DNA from: an uncultured Sphingobium sp.
GTDB lineage: Bacteria > Pseudomonadota > Alphaproteobacteria > Sphingomonadales > Sphingomonadaceae
Reading direction: 5' to 3'
Assembly: GCA_946885845.1 (NCBI GenBank)
Contig: CAMPHJ010000042.1
Coordinates: forward strand, 1-16,985
DNA: 16,985 nucleotides
In this document: piece after piece, positions 14,289 to 16,985 of the stretch
Layout: every line of letters starts with the position of its first letter
How positions within the stretch are numbered: the first letter of the stretch is position 1
Notes under the pieces: model-generated
Databases searched by the model: none
The model's input: the letters and a program-made list of their open reading frames with translations, nothing else
Told to the model about the DNA's origin: nothing
Position numbers and translations under genes: made by a program

Positions 14289-16898
14289 TCAGTCCAGATT
14301 CGGCCTCAGCCAGCGCTCCGCCGTTTCGATATCCATCCCGGTCCGCTGGGCATAATCTTCCAACTGATCGCGACCGATGCGCGCGACGCCGAAATATTCG
14401 GCCTGCCCATGACCAAAGTAAAAGCCGCTGACCGCCGCGGTAGGCAACATCGCCAGGCTTTCCGTCAACGTGATCCCGGTCGCATGGTGCGCATCCAGCA
14501 TATCGAACAGCAGCGGCTTCAGGCTGTGGTCCGGGCAGGCGGGATAGCCCGGCGCCGGGCGGATGCCGCGATACTGCTCCCGTATCAGCGCGTCGTTGGT
14601 CAGTTGCTCGCCTTCCGCATAGCCCCATAGGGCGGTGCGGACATAATGATGCAGCCGCTCGGCAAAGGCTTCGGCCAGACGGTCGGCAAGCGCCTTGAGC
14701 AGGATATCCGAATAATCGTCGATCGCATTTTTGAACCGCGCCAGATGCGGTTCGATGCCATGGATCGACACGGCAAAGCCGCCTATCCAGTCACCGTCAT
14801 GGCTGATGAAGTCGGCCAGGCACATATTTGCCCGACCCTCGCGCTTGGCGATCTGCTGGCGCAGCATCGGCAGGGTGACGTGCTTTTCATCCTCGACATG
14901 GACGATGATGTCGTCGCCTTCGCGGCGGCAGGGCCACAGTCCGGCCACCCCTCGCGCCGTCAGCCATTTTTCGCTGACGATCCGGTCCAGCATGTTCTGC
15001 GCGTCCTTGAACAGGCTGGTGGCGCTTTCGCCTACAACCTCATCCTGCAGGATCGCCGGATAATTGCCTGCCAATTCCCATGCCCGGAAAAAGGGGGTCC
15101 AATCGATATAGTTGATCAGATCCTTAAGGTCCCAATCGGGAAAGCGGTGGATGCCCGGCAGCAGCGGGCGGGGCGCCTTGAGGGCTTCGTCCATTTGGAA
15201 CGCGTTGGAACGGGCATCCTCTATGCTCAAAAGCTGACTTTGCCCTTTGCCCGCGCGCGCCTTGCGGACATGCTCATAATCATCCTTCGTCTTCGTGACG
15301 AAATCATCCTTCTGCGTTTCGGAAAGCAGTGCGGTCGCCACCCCCACGGCGCGGCTGGCGTCCAACACATGCACGACCGGCCCCGTGAAAGCCGGGTCGA
15401 TGCGCAAGGCGGTATGCACGCGCGACGTGGTCGCGCCGCCAATCAACAGCGGCATGGTCATGTTGGCGCGCTGCATTTCCTGCGCCACCGTCACCATCTC
15501 GTCCAGCGAAGGGGTGATAAGGCCGGACAGGCCGATCATGTCCGCGTCATTCTCGTTAGCGGCCTTGATGATGTCCTGCCACGGCACCATCACGCCCATG
15601 TCGATGACATCAAAGCCGTTGCACTGCAGCACGACGCCCACGATGTTCTTACCAATATCATGCACGTCGCCCTTGACGGTCGCCATGATGATCTTGCCCT
15701 TACCCTTGGCGCCCGGCTCCTTCGACGCCTCGATGAAGGGCAGCAGATGCGCCACCGCCTTCTTCATGACGCGCGCGGATTTCACGACCTGCGGCAGGAA
15801 CATCTTGCCCGCGCCAAACAGGTCGCCGACGACATTCATGCCGTCCATCAACGGGCCTTCGATCACCTCGATCGGCTTGGTGGCGGACAGGCGCGCTTCC
15901 TCGGTGTCTTCGACCACATACATGTCGATGCCCTTGACCAGCGCATGTTCCAGCCGCTTTGACACCGGCCAGCCGCGCCATTCCTGCGCCGCCTTTTCCG
16001 AAGCTGCATCCTTGCCCTTGTAGCTTTCCGCCAGCGCGACGAGACGATCGCCCGCTTCGGGATCGCTGTTCAGCAGCACATCCTCGCACGCCTTGCGCAG
16101 TGCCGGGTCGATGGCGTCGTAAACGTCGAGCTGCCCGGCATTGACGATCGCCATGTCCAGCCCCGCCGGGATGGCGTGGTAGAGGAAGACGCTGTGCATC
16201 GCCCGGCGCACTGGCTCATTACCACGGAAAGAAAAGCTGAAGTTCGACAGCCCGCCCGAAATATGGACATGCGGACAGCGCGCCTTGATTTCGCGGCACG
16301 CTTCGATGAAGTCGACCCCGTAATTATTATGCTCTTCGATCCCCGTCGCCACGGCGAAGATATTGGGGTCGAAGATGATGTCCTCCGGCGGAAAGCCGAT
16401 GGTCATCAGCAGCTTGTAGGCGCGCTCGCAAATTTCGACCTTGCGCGCCTGCGTATCGGCCTGGCCCGTCTCGTCAAAGGCCATGACCACGACCGCCGCG
16501 CCATAGGCCATGCACTTGCGCGCGTGATCCAGAAAGGCTTCCTCGCCCTCCTTCATGCTGATCGAATTGACGATCGGCTTGCCACTGACGCATTTCAGCC
16601 CCGCCTCGATCACCTCCCATTTGGAGCTGTCGATCATCACCGGCACGCGGCTGATGTCCGGTTCAGAGGTCATCAGCTTCAGAAAGGTCGTCATCGCCTC
16701 GACCGCGTCGAGCAGGCCTTCGTCCATGTTGACGTCGACGATCTGCGCGCCATTTTCAACCTGGTCGCGGGCAATGTCGATGGCGGCGGCATAGTCGCCC
16801 GCCATGATTAGCTTCTTGAACTTGGCCGAACCGGTGACGTTGGTGCGCTCACCGATGTTGACGAATGTGGCGCCAGAAAGATCGGGGGATTGGGTCAT
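14289..16898 (-). CDS. metH: Methionine synthase, cobalamin-dependent, folate/B12/reactivation segment of a split MetH
   Basis: This 869-residue protein covers the last three modules of MetH. Residues about 1-280 are the pterin-binding barrel that takes methyl from methyltetrahydrofolate ([45 protein letters not shown]). Residues about 300-395 are the cobalamin cap. Residues about 400-515 are the B12 domain with the axial ligand H413 in DVHDIG. Residues about 575-869 are the AdoMet reactivation domain with [12 protein letters not shown] (780-791). The homocysteine barrel of about 340 residues is missing. The protein starts cleanly at a proper ATG with GGGGAAGAG upstream, so this is a true gene boundary, as in other alphaproteobacteria with two-protein MetH, not a truncation. 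The partner should lie beyond the right edge. No cobalamin riboswitch is visible in the 87 bases available. Confidence 0.95.
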   Translation of the reverse strand: MTQSPDLSGATFVNIGERTNVTGSAKFKKLIMAGDYAAAIDIARDQVENGAQIVDVNMDEGLLDAVEAMTTFLKLMTSEPDISRVPVMIDSSKWEVIEAGLKCVSGKPIVNSISMKEGEEAFLDHARKCMAYGAAVVVMAFDETGQADTQARKVEICERAYKLLMTIGFPPEDIIFDPNIFAVATGIEEHNNYGVDFIEACREIKARCPHVHISGGLSNFSFSFRGNEPVRRAMHSVFLYHAIPAGLDMAIVNAGQLDVYDAIDPALRKACEDVLLNSDPEAGDRLVALAESYKGKDAASEKAAQEWRGWPVSKRLEHALVKGIDMYVVEDTEEARLSATKPIEVIEGPLMDGMNVVGDLFGAGKMFLPQVVKSARVMKKAVAHLLPFIEASKEPGAKGKGKIIMATVKGDVHDIGKNIVGVVLQCNGFDVIDMGVMVPWQDIIKAANENDADMIGLSGLITPSLDEMVTVAQEMQRANMTMPLLIGGATTSRVHTALRIDPAFTGPVVHVLDASRAVGVATALLSETQKDDFVTKTKDDYEHVRKARAGKGQSQLLSIEDARSNAFQMDEALKAPRPLLPGIHRFPDWDLKDLINYIDWTPFFRAWELAGNYPAILQDEVVGESATSLFKDAQNMLDRIVSEKWLTARGVAGLWPCRREGDDIIVHVEDEKHVTLPMLRQQIAKREGRANMCLADFISHDGDWIGGFAVSIHGIEPHLARFKNAIDDYSDILLKALADRLAEAFAERLHHYVRTALWGYAEGEQLTNDALIREQYRGIRPAPGYPACPDHSLKPLLFDMLDAHHATGITLTESLAMLPTAAVSGFYFGHGQAEYFGVARIGRDQLEDYAQRTGMDIETAERWLRPNLD

Positions 16899-16911
16899 GT
16901 CATTCTCTTCC

Positions 16912-16985
16912 CCCCTCCCGCAAGCGGGAGGGGCCGGGGGTGGGCTTTCTTGGGATGAAGCCTAGACCGGCCCACCCCCTAGCCC
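16912..16985. repeat. Inverted pair of CTCCCGC palindromic units upstream of metH, cut by the window edge
   Basis: The first unit is a perfect 10-bp stem CCCCTCCCGC (16912-16921) and GCGGGAGGGG (16924-16933) with loop AA and the tail CCGGGGGTGGGC (16934-16945). After 24 bases the inverted tail GCCCACCCCCTAGCCC starts at 16970 and runs off the window. On the minus strand the outer arm reads GCGGGAGGGGGGAAGAG and ends 6 bases before the metH ATG. Confidence 0.85.

Noticed and set aside
14646..15962. Open frame of 438 codons on the plus strand opposite metH
   Set aside because: Antisense shadow of the B12 and reactivation domains. No domain pattern and no ribosome-binding site.
16899..16985. 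Cobalamin riboswitch upstream of metH
   Set aside because: Only 87 bases are available, they are filled by the repeat pair, and no B12-box is visible.

Overview
The window looks like chromosomal DNA of a sphingomonad alphaproteobacterium (Sphingomonadaceae, Sphingobium-like). This is inferred from high GC with strong G/C third positions, the gene orders described below, a MetH split into two proteins, and three families of intergenic repeats that I associate with sphingomonad genomes. No rRNA, tRNA, CRISPR array, integrase or insertion-sequence transposase was found. There is no gene-free stretch above about 150 bases.

Layout, left to right. Minus strand, 6-6647: argB (arginine synthesis) lies downstream of a tightly packed set transcribed as DUF2066 protein > hdaA (DnaA-related replication regulator) > ppk (polyphosphate kinase) > ppx (Ppx/GppA phosphatase). 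Plus strand, 6739-8896: purM and purN, two steps of de novo purine synthesis, diverge from that set. PurN carries an extra C-terminal MmcQ/YjbR-like domain. Plus strand, 9014-12031: a YadG-type ABC ATPase with no permease beside it, a small DUF559 endonuclease-like gene inside a palindromic-repeat cassette, and nadB (first step of NAD synthesis). Minus strand, 12068-12925: a probable Tat-exported alpha/beta hydrolase. Plus strand, 13085-14230: a class A beta-lactamase-fold lipoprotein. A perfect hairpin separates it from the converging metH large segment (minus, 14289-16898), which has the folate, cobalamin and reactivation modules but not the homocysteine module.

The most interesting layer is the repeats. 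A short GC-rich palindrome (core CTCCCGC-NN-GCGGGAG, with a G-rich tail) occurs as seven whole, decayed or partial units. They form inverted pairs with tails facing inward. Two pairs have 24-25 base spacers; in the third the spacer is the DUF559 gene. This is the geometry of REPINs and their RAYT transposases, but with a Vsr/PD-(D/E)XK-like nuclease in place of the transposase. The outer arm of these pairs also lies directly before the start codons of purN, nadB and metH, where it reads as a Shine-Dalgarno sequence inside a hairpin.

Most genes here are housekeeping (arginine, polyphosphate, replication control, purine, NAD, methionine). The accessory signal is the repeat system, the PurN fusion, the orphan ABC ATPase and the two exported proteins. 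All family names rest on motif recognition by eye, with no database search.
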